Notes: generated by a model from the sequence alone, not told the origin. DNA of 64,000 nucleotides from Clostridium sp. KNHs214 (GCF_000744935.1 NZ_JQMW01000004.1:358869-422868), one strand, 5' to 3'. Positions 18,917 to 28,626 are shown, numbered from the stretch's first letter. Numbers and translations are program-made.

Positions 18917-20211
18917 TTTGTCACCTTCTTAAATTTACTTTTAATTAAGTCTAAAATACTAAATATCTCATCTTTGTTTATAGAAATCAACTCACTTAAC
19001 TTATACTTTTCATTTTTAACAAAATAAACCAAATACATAATCCCATAAAATACATAAGAAATACTAGATGCTAAAGCAGCACCATTTCCTTTAAATTTTG
19101 GAATAAGTAATAAATTTAATACTAAATTTATTAAAAAAGAAAAAAATGATATTGAAGTTATTACTTTTACTTGTCCATTTGAATAAAAATATGGAGTAGC
19201 TACTTTTCCTAATGCTACAAACGATATACTAAAAAATAATATTAAGCATATAGTTTTAGAACCACTGTACTCTTTGCCATAAACTAATGGAATTAAAGGT
19301 ATCATTATCATGCCAACTATTGAAAGTGCCAAACATAGATAAAAAGTATATTTTATAGTTTTAGTTGTAACACTCCTTCTCTCCTCTGAATTTACAGGTA
19401 TATTATAAAGTCGCGCAGAAATAGCTGAAGTCACACTATCTGGTATTAAAAATACTAATTCCACCAAAGATACTGCCACCGCATATATTCCTAATTCCCT
19501 TGCCCCTACAATATTTTTTATAAGATATTGGTCAACTCTATAATTTAAGTATATAAATATATTAGCCATCCATCCATTTATACCGTATATAAATTCTCTC
19601 TTTAATAATATACTATTTAACTTAAACTTAAATTGAATATTTATATTTTTCAAAAGAAACACTGCATATATAATAGAAGTTACAACTTCTATAGTAAAAT
19701 AAGAGTATATGTTTAATTGATTAATTAACCAAAATATAACTATACTTGTAGACCTTATAAATGAATATGCTAATGCATATTTATTTAATTCAATAATTCG
19801 TTCATTTCCTATGTAAAAGCAACTCAATGAAACAATACTAAAGTTTGCTAATATATACACACTTCCGCTTAATATAAAATATGCTCCATATCCCTTAAAA
19901 CCAATACCAAATTTCCATACAGCGAATAGTATAATTGATGTAATTATCCATACTATTAGTAAGTATGTATTATTTACAGAATATACTTCATCCTCTTTAA
20001 ATTTTGTTCTTTTTTGAAAATATTGTGTCGCATTCACTATACCAAAACTTCCATAGTTAAATATTAAATTAAAAAATAAAAATAAAAAAGCAACATATCC
20101 TTTTCCTTCTGGCCCTAATGCTCTTGATACCACAATACTAGAGAAAAATAATAATACTATTTTAACAGCTTGCGTTAGAAAATTACTTTTTATATTATCC
20201 CTATAACTCAT
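18913..20211 (-). CDS. Wzx-type polysaccharide flippase, second copy
   Basis: A 432-residue protein with about 12 membrane spans. The N-terminal pattern NFLTQAVKIVLLFFSSIVVS and RALGPEGKGYVAFLFLFFNL, the RVDQYLIKNIVGARELGIYA motif and the KGNGAALASSISYV segment near the end mark it as a polysaccharide-export flippase of the MOP superfamily. It is unlike the other flippase (186-1628) in detail, so the locus may export two glycans or use one flippase for a side product. The ATG follows AAAGGAGGC. It overlaps the ATP-grasp gene downstream by 4 bp. Confidence 0.85.
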   Translation of the reverse strand: MSYRDNIKSNFLTQAVKIVLLFFSSIVVSRALGPEGKGYVAFLFLFFNLIFNYGSFGIVNATQYFQKRTKFKEDEVYSVNNTYLLIVWIITSIILFAVWKFGIGFKGYGAYFILSGSVYILANFSIVSLSCFYIGNERIIELNKYALAYSFIRSTSIVIFWLINQLNIYSYFTIEVVTSIIYAVFLLKNINIQFKFKLNSILLKREFIYGINGWMANIFIYLNYRVDQYLIKNIVGARELGIYAVAVSLVELVFLIPDSVTSAISARLYNIPVNSEERRSVTTKTIKYTFYLCLALSIVGMIMIPLIPLVYGKEYSGSKTICLILFFSISFVALGKVATPYFYSNGQVKVITSISFFSFLINLVLNLLLIPKFKGNGAALASSISYVFYGIMYLVYFVKNEKYKLSELISINKDEIFSILDLIKSKFKKVTK

Positions 20212-20261
20212 AAAAAGCCTCCTTTAATACTTTCAACAAATTATTCCTAAACAGCAAGTCA

Positions 20262-21008
20262 TTATTGATTCCCTAATAATTGTTCTTCTGGCACATCCCT
20301 AAGTACTTTTGCTGGATTTCCTACAACTATTTTAGCCTTTTCTACATCTCTAGTAACTACACTTCCTGCTGCTGCAAAACCATCCTCATTTATAGTTTTC
20401 CCTGGCAATATAACCGCACCCGCACCTACTCTTCCACCTTTTTTTATTGTAACTCCCTTAAAGTGATTAAATCTCTCTTTAGATCTAGCAGCATAATTAT
20501 CATTAGAAGTAATCACACATGGTGCTATAAACACATAATCTTCCACTTCAGAATAAGCTGTTAGATATACATTAGTTTGTATTTTACAGTTTGATCCTAC
20601 ATTACAGAAATTCTCTATGGTTGCTCCTTTTCCTATTATAGTTCTTTCTCCTATAGTCACATCTTCTCTTATAACAGCTAAATCAGCTACCAATGTTTTA
20701 CTCCCAATTTCACATCCTACATATATTATTGTTCCCGCTCCAATTAAGCATTCATCATTAATTTTGCAAGAAGAAAACTTTTTATCATTTTTAAATATAC
20801 TATTTACGGCTCTCATTGGTTCTTTTCCTATTACTGTATTATCATCTATTCTAACATTGTTTCCTATAGTAGTCCCTTTATGTATAACTACATTATTTCC
20901 TATAATACAATTTTCTCCTATAGTCACACAATCCTCTATAACAGAAAATCTACCTATTTGTACATTAGTACCTAACTTAGCAGTTTGAGATATATAATTC
21001 ATTTGCAT
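20262..21008 (-). CDS. hexapeptide-repeat N-acetyltransferase (WlbB-like)
   Basis: A 248-residue left-handed beta-helix protein built of isoleucine-rich hexapeptides along most of its length (e.g. TIGENCIIGNNVVIHKGTTI, GERTIIGKGATIENFCNVGS). The C-terminal coil has IKKGGRVGAGAVILPGKTI and AAAGSVVTRDVEKAKIVVGN, the usual acyl-CoA-binding end. It is longer than PglD-type enzymes and like WlbB/WbpD, which acetylates the 3-amino group of a UDP-2-acetamido-3-amino uronic acid. The WlbA-like oxidoreductase gene directly upstream supports that pathway, although no aminotransferase is in the window. Starts at ATG after AGGAGTTG. Confidence 0.75.
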   Translation of the reverse strand: MQMNYISQTAKLGTNVQIGRFSVIEDCVTIGENCIIGNNVVIHKGTTIGNNVRIDDNTVIGKEPMRAVNSIFKNDKKFSSCKINDECLIGAGTIIYVGCEIGSKTLVADLAVIREDVTIGERTIIGKGATIENFCNVGSNCKIQTNVYLTAYSEVEDYVFIAPCVITSNDNYAARSKERFNHFKGVTIKKGGRVGAGAVILPGKTINEDGFAAAGSVVTRDVEKAKIVVGNPAKVLRDVPEEQLLGNQ

Positions 21009-21107
21009 AATTCAACTCCTATTTATCCCTTAATTTTTAAAATTACCACCATAATATATTATCATATTTTGATGGTAATTTAAAAAAATTAGTATTTGTT
21101 TTACAAA

Positions 21108-22214
21108 TTATTTATTAATTTTATCTACATTAACCATTTCCATAGTATTAAAGTCTCCCATAGGGAATTTTACAGGAATTCCAGTAAGTCTTGATTTATA
21201 AGCTGCAAGTATAATAGACATTCCCTTTTTACCTTCTTCTCCATTAACTAATGGTTCCCTTCCTTCATTTATAGCATCTATTACATCTTTAAATAACGGA
21301 GTATGACCAAAACCATAAACTGTATCTGGATCTCCTTCTTGAGCTTTTAATATATCACCCTCATTATCTTTTCCATCAGCAAATCTCCAAGTCTCAATCT
21401 TATTTACTGCTAGTCCACCTATGCAAACTGTTCCCTTTTCTCCAAAAACACTTAATGTTTCTTCTAGGTTCTTTGGATATACACAGGCACTTCCTTCAAT
21501 CATTCCTATGGCTCCATTTTTGAACCTTATCATTATAGCTCCAAAGTCTTCTGCCTCAATGTCTCTTAAGAATGTATCACACTGCGCATATACAGTATCT
21601 ATTTCTCCACCCATCATCCATTGTAGTAAATCTATATTATGTATACATTGATTCATAAGGGTTCCACCATCTTGCTTCCATGTACCTCTCCATGGTGCCT
21701 GCTCATAGTATCCCATATTTCTATTCCAAAGAATTCTTGCAGTTCCGTTCACAAGTCTTCCAAATCTTCCTTCATCCATAGCTTTTCTCAACTGTTGAAT
21801 TGGCTTATTAAATCTATTTTGATGACTTACACATAATTTAACACCATTTTCTTTAGCACATTTAATCATTGCATCTGCATCTGCAGTTGAAAGAGCCATT
21901 GGTTTTTCAACTATAACGTGTTTCTTTTTATTCATGCAATATAAAGCTATTTCTGGATGATATCCACTTTCTGTGGCTATGGTAACTACATCTATATCTT
22001 CTTTTTCTAACATTTCTTTATAATCAGTATAGATATTTACATTAAATTCTTTTCCCATTTTAGATATGTATTCATTTTTCTTTTCTTCTGCTTTTTCTCT
22101 TACCACATCACAAGTAGCTACAAGTACCGCTTCTTCATTATTATTCATTATAGCTTCCACATGCTTGTAAGATATTCTTCCACAACCTATTATCGCAAAT
22201 TTATATTTTTTCAT
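21108..22214 (-). CDS. Gfo/Idh/MocA family oxidoreductase (WlbA-like)
   Basis: A 368-residue NAD(P)-dependent oxidoreductase. The Rossmann motif is FAIIGCGRISYKHVEAIMNN. The family lysine-proline signature appears as KKHVIVEKPMALSTADADAM. LCVSHQNRFNKPIQQLRKAM, GTWKQDGGTLMNQCIHNIDL and the C-terminal domain follow the WlbA/WbpB pattern, in which UDP-GlcNAcA is oxidised at C3 before transamination. It is 99 bp before the WlbB-like gene. It is the first gene after a gap of 272 bp and a promoter-like block, so it may head the main polysaccharide operon. WlbA-type activity is likely but not certain. Confidence 0.78.
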   Translation of the reverse strand: MKKYKFAIIGCGRISYKHVEAIMNNNEEAVLVATCDVVREKAEEKKNEYISKMGKEFNVNIYTDYKEMLEKEDIDVVTIATESGYHPEIALYCMNKKKHVIVEKPMALSTADADAMIKCAKENGVKLCVSHQNRFNKPIQQLRKAMDEGRFGRLVNGTARILWNRNMGYYEQAPWRGTWKQDGGTLMNQCIHNIDLLQWMMGGEIDTVYAQCDTFLRDIEAEDFGAIMIRFKNGAIGMIEGSACVYPKNLEETLSVFGEKGTVCIGGLAVNKIETWRFADGKDNEGDILKAQEGDPDTVYGFGHTPLFKDVIDAINEGREPLVNGEEGKKGMSIILAAYKSRLTGIPVKFPMGDFNTMEMVNVDKINK

Positions 22215-22320
22215 ATTTATTACACTCCTTTTATATTAAAACTATGATTATCTGTTATTTATTTTATATATTATAAATAAACGCCTTAAATTTCTATAAT
22301 CTTTATTTCTCTCCTTTTTA

Positions 22321-22348
22321 ATTTTACATGATTTTAAAAATAATTCAA
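22321..22348 (-). promoter_or_regulatory. candidate sigma-A promoter of the polysaccharide operon
   Basis: On the minus strand TTGAAT (22348-22343) and TAAAAT (22326-22321) are 16 bp apart. The surrounding ~40 bp is nearly the same as the block upstream of the EpsC/CapD gene at 28627-28654. The likely transcription start is about 100 bp before the oxidoreductase ATG. Confidence 0.5.
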
Positions 22349-22441
22349 CTTTTATTATACAACATACTAGTATTTTATAGTAATAAAATTTTAATTTACA
22401 AAAACTTCACATAAACTTTGTTAAATCTAAATTATACTTAT

Positions 22442-22478
22442 AAAAAAAGAGGCTACACATTTGTGCTGCCTCTTTTTT
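22442..22478 (-). terminator. rho-independent terminator of the amidase gene
   Basis: Symmetrical hairpin AAAAAAGAGGC ... GCCTCTTTTTT 9 bp after the amidase stop. T-runs flank both sides, so it could work in either direction. Confidence 0.85.
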
Positions 22479-22486
22479 ATGATTTT

Positions 22487-25400
22487 TTATTTAAAAATAA
22501 GTCTTATAGCATCTGCTATCTTTTGAGCAATTTTAGTTTCCATAGAAGAATCAGATACTTTTCTAACTTCACTGTCATTGCTCATAAATCCTGCTTCTAC
22601 TAAAACTGATGGCATTGTAGTATTCTTAGTAACATATAAATTATGATCTTGGCTCCCTCTGCTATTAAAGCCAAGTGAAACTAAATTATTCAATATTTCT
22701 TGAGATAACTGTTTGCTTTTAACAGCTGCATCACAAGGCGTCCTATCATACTTTATATCACCTACATCATAGATTCCTGAATTATCTAGCCTAGGTCTAT
22801 AACTACTATAATGAGTACTTACTCCATTGGCTGATGTTGCATCAGATGAATCATGATGTATACTTATAAATAGGTTTGCTTTTGCATTATTAGCCACTGC
22901 AACTCTATTTTCTAAATCTTGTGCAACAGTATTATATGTACTAGGAATATGAGCTCTGGTATAAATTACATTGTAGCCATATGCTTCTAATATTTTGCCT
23001 AATTTAAGAGTAAGTCTTTGATTTAAATCAGCTTCTGTAATGCGTCCAGTGTTTGCAGATGAAATCGCTCCTGGATCCTTTCCCCCATGTCCAGCATCTA
23101 GGACTATTGTAATTCCTCCCTCTACACTATACTCATCATATCTAAAGTCATCTGCTCCAGAGTTTTTACTTTGCTTATCTCTTACATGCACACCTACTAG
23201 ATATTTTCCACCTTTACTTGGTGTCCATGTTACTGTGTCTGTTGTACTATAATCTTTTATTCTGCTCCAGCTATTTGTTGATAAGTCTTTTATCCAAAAT
23301 TGATATAAAACTCCATTGACGCTTATACCTTCTGACTTTATTGTATAGTTCTTTCCCGCTTGTAATATTCTATTACTTACTTTCACTCCATTTAGACTTA
23401 CTACTAAATTTTCTACTATTCCGTTAGAACCTATTACGGTATACTGGTCATATCTAAAGTCGTCTGCTCCGGAGTTTTTACTGTACTTATCTCTTACATG
23501 CACACCCACTAAATATTTCCCACCTTTATTTGGTGTCCATGTTACTGTGTCTGTTGTACTATAATCTTTTATTCTACTCCAACTATTTGTTGATAAGTCT
23601 TTTATCCAAAATTGATATAAGACTCCATTGGTACTTATGCCTTGTGACTTTATTGTATATTTTTTTCCTTCATTCAATTTCCCGTTACTTACTTTCACTC
23701 CATTTAAACTTACTTCTAAATTTTCTACTATTCCGTTAGAACCTATTACGGTATACTGGTCATATCTAAAGTCATCTGCTCCGGAGTTTTTACTGTACTT
23801 ATCTCTTACATGCACACCCACTAAATATTTCCCACCTTTATTTGGTGTCCATGTTACTGTGTCTGTTGTACTATAATCTTTTATTCTACTCCAGCTATTT
23901 GTTGATAAGTCTTTTATCCAAAATTGATATAAGACTCCATTAGCACTTGTACCTTCTGACTTTATTGTATATTTTTTTCCTTCATTCAATTTTCCATTAT
24001 TTACTTTTACTCCATTTAAACTTACTTCTAAATTATCCACTACTCCTTTAAAACCAATTACACTATACTCATCATATCTAAAGTCATCTGCTCCGGAGTT
24101 TTTACTGTACTTATCTCTTACATGCACACCCACTAAATATTTTCCATCTTTTTTTGGTGTCCATGTTACTGTGTCTGTTGTACTATAATCTTTTATTCTA
24201 CTCCAACTATTTATCGATAAGTCTTTTATCCAAAATTGATATAAGACTCCATTAGCACTTGTACCTTCTGACTTTATTGTATAGTTTTTTCCTTCATTCA
24301 ATTTTCCATTATTTACTTTTACTCCATTTAAACTTACTTCTAAATTTTCTACTACTCCTTCAGTTCCTATTACACTATAATTATCGTATCTAAAGTCATC
24401 TGCTCCGGAGTTTTTGCTGTACTTATCTCTTACATGCACACCCACTAAATATTTCCCATCTTTTTTTGGTGTCCATGTTACTGTGTCTGTTGTACTATAA
24501 TCTTTTATTCTACTCCAACTATTTATCGATAAGTCTTTTATCCAAAATTGATATAGTACTCCATTTCCACTTTTGCCTTGTGACTTTATTGTATAGTTCT
24601 TTCCTGCTTGTAATGTTCTATTACTTACTTTCACTCCATTTAAACTTACTTCTAAATTTTCTACTACTCCTTTAGAACCAATTACACTATACTCATCATA
24701 TCTAAAGTCATCTGCTCCGGAGTTTTTACTGTACTTATCTCTTACATGCACACCCACTAAATATTTTCCATCTTTTTTTGGTGTCCATGTTACTGTGTCT
24801 GTCGTACTATAATCTTTTATTCTACTCCAACTATTTATCGATAAGTCTTTTATCCAAAATTGATATAGTACTCCATTTCCACTTTTGCCTTGTGACTTTA
24901 TTGTATAGTTCTTTCCTGCTTGTAATGTTCTATTACTTACTTTCACTCCATTTAAACTTACTTCTAAATTTTCTACTACTCCTTTAGAACCAATTACACT
25001 ATACTCATCATATCTAAAGTCATCTGCTCCGGAGTTTTTACTGTACTTATCTCTTACATGCACACCCACTAAATATTTTCCATCTTTTTTTGGTGTCCAT
25101 GTTACTGTGTCTGTCGTACTATAATCTTTTATTCTACTCCAACTATTTATCGATAAGTCTTTTATCCAAAATTGATATAGTACTCCATTTCCACTTTTGC
25201 CTTGTGACTTTATTGTATAGTTCTTTCCTGCTTGTAATGTTCTATTACTTACTTTCACTCCATTTAAACTTACTTCTAAATTTTCTACTACTCCTTCAGT
25301 TCCTATTACACTATAATTATCGTATCTAAAGTCATCTGCTCCGGAGTTTTTGCTGTACTTATCTCTTACATGCACACCCACTAAATATTTCCCATCTTTT

Positions 25401-26548
25401 TTTGGTGTCCATGTTACTGTGTCTGTCGTACTATAATCTTTTATTCTACTCCAACTATTTATCGATAAGTCTTTTATCCAAAATTGATATAGTACTCCAT
25501 TTCCACTTTTGCCTTGTGACTTTATTGTATAGTTCTTTCCTGCTTGTAATGTTCTATTACTTACTTTCACTCCATTTAAACTTACTTCTAAATTTTCTAC
25601 TACTCCTTCAGTTCCTATTACACTATAATTATCGTATCTAAAGTCATCTGCTCCGGAGTTTTTGCTGTACTTATCTCTTACATGCACACCCACTAAATAT
25701 TTCCCATCTTTTTTTGGTGTCCATGTAACTGTGTCTGTCGTACTATAATCTTTTATTCTACTCCAACTATTTATCGATAAGTCTTTTATCCAAAATTGAT
25801 ATAGTACTCCATTTCCACTTTTGCCTTGTGACTTTATTGTATAGTTCTTTCCTGCTTGTAATGTTCCATTACTTACCTTTACTCCATTTAGACTTACTTC
25901 TAATCCCTGTATTGTAGCCTTACAATCTCCTTCCGGCAATTTAGCAGCACAACTCAACATATCCACTATGCTACTACCATACTGCGGATCTGAAGCCCAT
26001 CCTCCTGGATAATTTGGGTTGCTTCCTATGGCAAGCCATTCTACATATGGTGCTACACCCTTTTGTACATACTGAAAACGTGGATCTACACATGCTTGCT
26101 TTAATGGCTCCTTACTTGCATAAGCCTTTAAATGCTGAATAACACATCTAATGCCTGTCCTCATATCTGGGAAACTACTGCCTGGCTCACCATTTCCTGT
26201 TGCTCCTATTCCAGCGAAATTATTTTGTTGTTCCTTCACATCGCCGGTAAACTTTAAAAAATTAGTTTCCTTCATCATCTGTACAAAGGCTATGTCCGGA
26301 CGAACTCCTTCTACTATTCCCTCTTCCCAAACAGTAGAAATAAAGTCCTCGGCGTATTTCAAATCTTTATTACTATTATACGATTTAAAATACTCTAAGG
26401 CCTGATATTTCGTTAACTTAGCCTGTCCCATTATTGAAGTTAAATTATTCGCTTCCACGGCTTTTACATTGAAATTAAATCCCAAAAGTAGGAACATAAC
26501 CATAACAATAGTGCCAAGTACGTGAAATCTTCTTTTTTTAGTACACAT
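22487..26548 (-). CDS. secreted cell-wall hydrolase: glucosaminidase, nine Y_Y_Y repeats, amidase_3
   Basis: A 1353-residue protein. Residues 1-30 form a signal peptide (TIVMVMFLLLGFNFNVKA). About 40-205 is a glucosaminidase-like domain (IAFVQMMKETNFLKFTGDV, NNFAGIGATGNGEPGSSF). Residues ~215-1150 are nine tandem 104-residue triple-tyrosine-type repeats (each with VLYQFWIKDLS, SRIKDYSTTDTVTWTP, YLVGVHVRDK). The C-terminal ~200 residues are a zinc N-acetylmuramoyl-L-alanine amidase (VLDAGHGGKDPGA, LFISIHHDSSD, SVLVEAGFMSN). It should cut both the glycan strand and the peptide link of peptidoglycan; the repeats probably bind wall polymer. It lies between the polysaccharide operon and epsC/capD with its own terminator. 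Repeat number is likely variable between strains. Confidence 0.92.
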   Translation of the reverse strand: MCTKKRRFHVLGTIVMVMFLLLGFNFNVKAVEANNLTSIMGQAKLTKYQALEYFKSYNSNKDLKYAEDFISTVWEEGIVEGVRPDIAFVQMMKETNFLKFTGDVKEQQNNFAGIGATGNGEPGSSFPDMRTGIRCVIQHLKAYASKEPLKQACVDPRFQYVQKGVAPYVEWLAIGSNPNYPGGWASDPQYGSSIVDMLSCAAKLPEGDCKATIQGLEVSLNGVKVSNGTLQAGKNYTIKSQGKSGNGVLYQFWIKDLSINSWSRIKDYSTTDTVTWTPKKDGKYLVGVHVRDKYSKNSGADDFRYDNYSVIGTEGVVENLEVSLNGVKVSNRTLQAGKNYTIKSQGKSGNGVLYQFWIKDLSINSWSRIKDYSTTDTVTWTPKKDGKYLVGVHVRDKYSKNSGADDFRYDNYSVIGTEGVVENLEVSLNGVKVSNRTLQAGKNYTIKSQGKSGNGVLYQFWIKDLSINSWSRIKDYSTTDTVTWTPKKDGKYLVGVHVRDKYSKNSGADDFRYDEYSVIGSKGVVENLEVSLNGVKVSNRTLQAGKNYTIKSQGKSGNGVLYQFWIKDLSINSWSRIKDYSTTDTVTWTPKKDGKYLVGVHVRDKYSKNSGADDFRYDEYSVIGSKGVVENLEVSLNGVKVSNRTLQAGKNYTIKSQGKSGNGVLYQFWIKDLSINSWSRIKDYSTTDTVTWTPKKDGKYLVGVHVRDKYSKNSGADDFRYDNYSVIGTEGVVENLEVSLNGVKVNNGKLNEGKNYTIKSEGTSANGVLYQFWIKDLSINSWSRIKDYSTTDTVTWTPKKDGKYLVGVHVRDKYSKNSGADDFRYDEYSVIGFKGVVDNLEVSLNGVKVNNGKLNEGKKYTIKSEGTSANGVLYQFWIKDLSTNSWSRIKDYSTTDTVTWTPNKGGKYLVGVHVRDKYSKNSGADDFRYDQYTVIGSNGIVENLEVSLNGVKVSNGKLNEGKKYTIKSQGISTNGVLYQFWIKDLSTNSWSRIKDYSTTDTVTWTPNKGGKYLVGVHVRDKYSKNSGADDFRYDQYTVIGSNGIVENLVVSLNGVKVSNRILQAGKNYTIKSEGISVNGVLYQFWIKDLSTNSWSRIKDYSTTDTVTWTPSKGGKYLVGVHVRDKQSKNSGADDFRYDEYSVEGGITIVLDAGHGGKDPGAISSANTGRITEADLNQRLTLKLGKILEAYGYNVIYTRAHIPSTYNTVAQDLENRVAVANNAKANLFISIHHDSSDATSANGVSTHYSSYRPRLDNSGIYDVGDIKYDRTPCDAAVKSKQLSQEILNNLVSLGFNSRGSQDHNLYVTKNTTMPSVLVEAGFMSNDSEVRKVSDSSMETKIAQKIADAIRLIFK
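23099..25906 (-). repeat. nine tandem 312-bp coding repeats
   Basis: Nine consecutive in-frame units of 312 bp inside the wall hydrolase gene. Units 1 to 5 (transcription order) are almost identical in DNA. Units 6 to 9 share changes such as LNEGK in place of LQAGK. Unit ends alternate between two variants (NYSVIGTEG and EYSVIGSKG), which suggests exchange between repeats. Confidence 0.9.
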
Positions 26549-26583
26549 CTAACCCTTCCTTTCTATAAAAATATGATACATAT

Positions 26584-26612
26584 ATATTATCGCAAATTTG
26601 ATATAGAACTTA
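26584..26612 (-). promoter_or_regulatory. possible promoter of the wall hydrolase gene
   Basis: On the minus strand TTTAAG is followed 17 bp later by GATAAT, ending about 40 bp before the ATG at 26548. The match to a sigma-A promoter is moderate in such AT-rich DNA. Confidence 0.3.
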
Positions 26613-26643
26613 AAGTAAAATTAAAATTTTATACATAAAAAAT

Positions 26644-26695
26644 GCTATCTTTTAATAATTTATTCATAAATAAAATCATTAAAGATAGCGTCTTT
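26644..26695 (-). terminator. rho-independent terminator of the UDP-sugar dehydratase gene
   Basis: Minus-strand hairpin GCTATCTTTAATGATTTTA / AATTATTAAAAGATAGC followed by ATTTTTT, 30 bp beyond the stop at 26725. Confidence 0.75.
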
Positions 26696-26724
26696 TATAA
26701 TATATCTTTGTATAAAGTAAATTA

Positions 26725-28572
26725 TCAATCTATTTTTCTACTATAAGTACAAACCTTTTTACCCATAAGTCTAAATACATCATCATTTTCTACATTTTCT
26801 TTAACTACCTCTCTAAACTCATCAATATCCTTTTCTAAAGAATTCAAATCTAATTCCATAGGCTTTTCTACAAATATTTTATTATGTTTAGTAGAAGTTA
26901 AAGCAACTTCATCCATTAAAAGCTCTTCATACAACTTTTCCCCTGGTCTTAATCCAGTATATTCTATTTTAATATCTTTGTCTGGTTCAAATCCTGATAA
27001 AGTTATTAAGTCTCTAGCTAAATCCACCATTTTTACTGGTTTTCCCATATCCAATACAAATATTTCGCCACCCTTAGCCATTCCACCTGCCTGTATAACA
27101 AGCTGAGCTGCTTCCGGTATGGTCATAAAGAATCTATTTATTTCAGGATGAGTTACAGTAACAGGCCCTCCACGAGCTATTTGCTTTTTAAATATTGGTA
27201 TTACAGAACCATTACTTCCTAATACATTTCCAAATCTAACTGCCACATATTCTGTACTGCTAGTCTTATCAAAAGCCTGAATCATCATTTCACAAAATCT
27301 TTTAGTAGCTCCCATTATATTGGTAGGATTAACAGCCTTATCGGTACTTATCTGAACAAACTTATTAACTCCAAAATCACTACTGCACTTTACTACATTA
27401 TAAGTACCTATTATATTATTTTTTATAGCTTCCTTGGGGTTTTTCTCCATAAGTGGTACATGTTTGTGAGCAGCTGCATGAAATACTACATTCGGTCGAT
27501 ACTTCTTAAATATTTCTCTAATTCTTTTTTCATCTCTGATGGATGCTATAATAACATCTAAATCTAACTGAGGATTTACATCTCCTAATTCTCTTTGAAT
27601 CTCATATGCATTATTTTCGTATATATCTAATATAATTAGCTTTTTAGGTTTAAATTTAACTATTTGCCTGCATAATTCTGAACCTATAGATCCTCCTCCA
27701 CCAGTTACCATTACTACTTTATCTTTTATATACTTATCTATATCAGTATTGTCTAACTTAACAGGCTCTCTTCCAAGCAAGTCCTCTATATTTACATCCC
27801 TAAGTTTACTTATACTTACAGTTTCATCTATTATTTCATATATACCAGGTATAGTTCTTAATTTACACTTAGTTACTTTACATATAGATAGTATGTCTGT
27901 TTTAGTTTCTAAATCCGCTGATGGCATTGCCATTATTATCTCTTCAACTTCATTTTCTTTGCATATTCTTGGAATATCTCTTCTTCCGCCTAAAACCCTA
28001 ACCCTGTGAATTACCTTTCCATGTTTAGTTTTATCGTCATCTACAAAGCCCACCACATTATAATTAAATTCTTTATGCTTTCTTATTTCTTTTAAAAGCA
28101 TAACTCCAGCATCTCCAGCACCTATTATTAAAACTCTCTTTTTACCTTCACAATTACCTTTATACTCACTATTGTTCTCAACCATTCTGTATATAAATCT
28201 TATTCCTCCTAAAGACACTACAGATAAAATCCAAAATATTATGTGCACGGTAAATGGAAACCTAAAGTAAGCATTTTCAAATAATTTATATGTTATAAAA
28301 TAGCTGTATATTATAAAAACTACGTTAGATAAAGAAACTGAATATATTATAGAAATAAGTTCTTCAATAGAAGCATATCTCCAAAGCTTATTATAAAGTT
28401 TAAAAATACTATTAAGTATAATGGTTATTGCTGTTACTGGTATTACTGAGTACCAAAAGAAAGTCATATATTCTGGTGAAATCTTAAAATCAAGCCTAAG
28501 TAATAATGCTAAATATAATGACGCCACAATGAGTATTATATCGTACATTATGAAACTTCTATATTTTCTCAT
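26725..28572 (-). CDS. membrane UDP-sugar 4,6-dehydratase, EpsC/CapD/PglF family
   Basis: A 615-residue protein of the long CapD form. Four membrane spans fill residues 1-125. A CoA-binding-like Rossmann domain (VLIIGAGDAGVMLLKEIRKH) covers about 145-265. The catalytic short-chain dehydrogenase domain follows: VMVTGGGGSIGSELCRQIVK for NAD binding, IFHAAAHKHVPLMEKNP-like VVFHAAAHKHVPLM, QISTDKAVNPTNIMGATKR with the M-x3-K catalytic pattern of this family, and VRFGNVLGSNGSVIPIFKKQ. It makes UDP-4-keto-6-deoxy-GlcNAc or a related sugar. The ATG follows GAGGATG. Position next to the polysaccharide locus and the shared promoter block suggest it supplies a sugar for the same glycan. No dedicated aminotransferase is seen here. 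Confidence 0.9.
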   Translation of the reverse strand: MRKYRSFIMYDIILIVASLYLALLLRLDFKISPEYMTFFWYSVIPVTAITIILNSIFKLYNKLWRYASIEELISIIYSVSLSNVVFIIYSYFITYKLFENAYFRFPFTVHIIFWILSVVSLGGIRFIYRMVENNSEYKGNCEGKKRVLIIGAGDAGVMLLKEIRKHKEFNYNVVGFVDDDKTKHGKVIHRVRVLGGRRDIPRICKENEVEEIIMAMPSADLETKTDILSICKVTKCKLRTIPGIYEIIDETVSISKLRDVNIEDLLGREPVKLDNTDIDKYIKDKVVMVTGGGGSIGSELCRQIVKFKPKKLIILDIYENNAYEIQRELGDVNPQLDLDVIIASIRDEKRIREIFKKYRPNVVFHAAAHKHVPLMEKNPKEAIKNNIIGTYNVVKCSSDFGVNKFVQISTDKAVNPTNIMGATKRFCEMMIQAFDKTSSTEYVAVRFGNVLGSNGSVIPIFKKQIARGGPVTVTHPEINRFFMTIPEAAQLVIQAGGMAKGGEIFVLDMGKPVKMVDLARDLITLSGFEPDKDIKIEYTGLRPGEKLYEELLMDEVALTSTKHNKIFVEKPMELDLNSLEKDIDEFREVVKENVENDDVFRLMGKKVCTYSRKID

Positions 28573-28626
28573 GAATTCACATCCTCTTCATTTATCTTAT
28601 ATAAATCTTTATGGTCTTACGCTTAA

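Noticed and set aside
23040-25641. Series of regular plus-strand frames of 69-82 codons
   Set aside because: These are antisense copies of the 312-bp repeats in the wall hydrolase gene, so the regular spacing is a by-product.
23099-25906. CRISPR-like regular repeats
   Set aside because: Units are 312 bp, adjoining and in frame in one gene; there are no short repeats with unique spacers here or elsewhere in the window.
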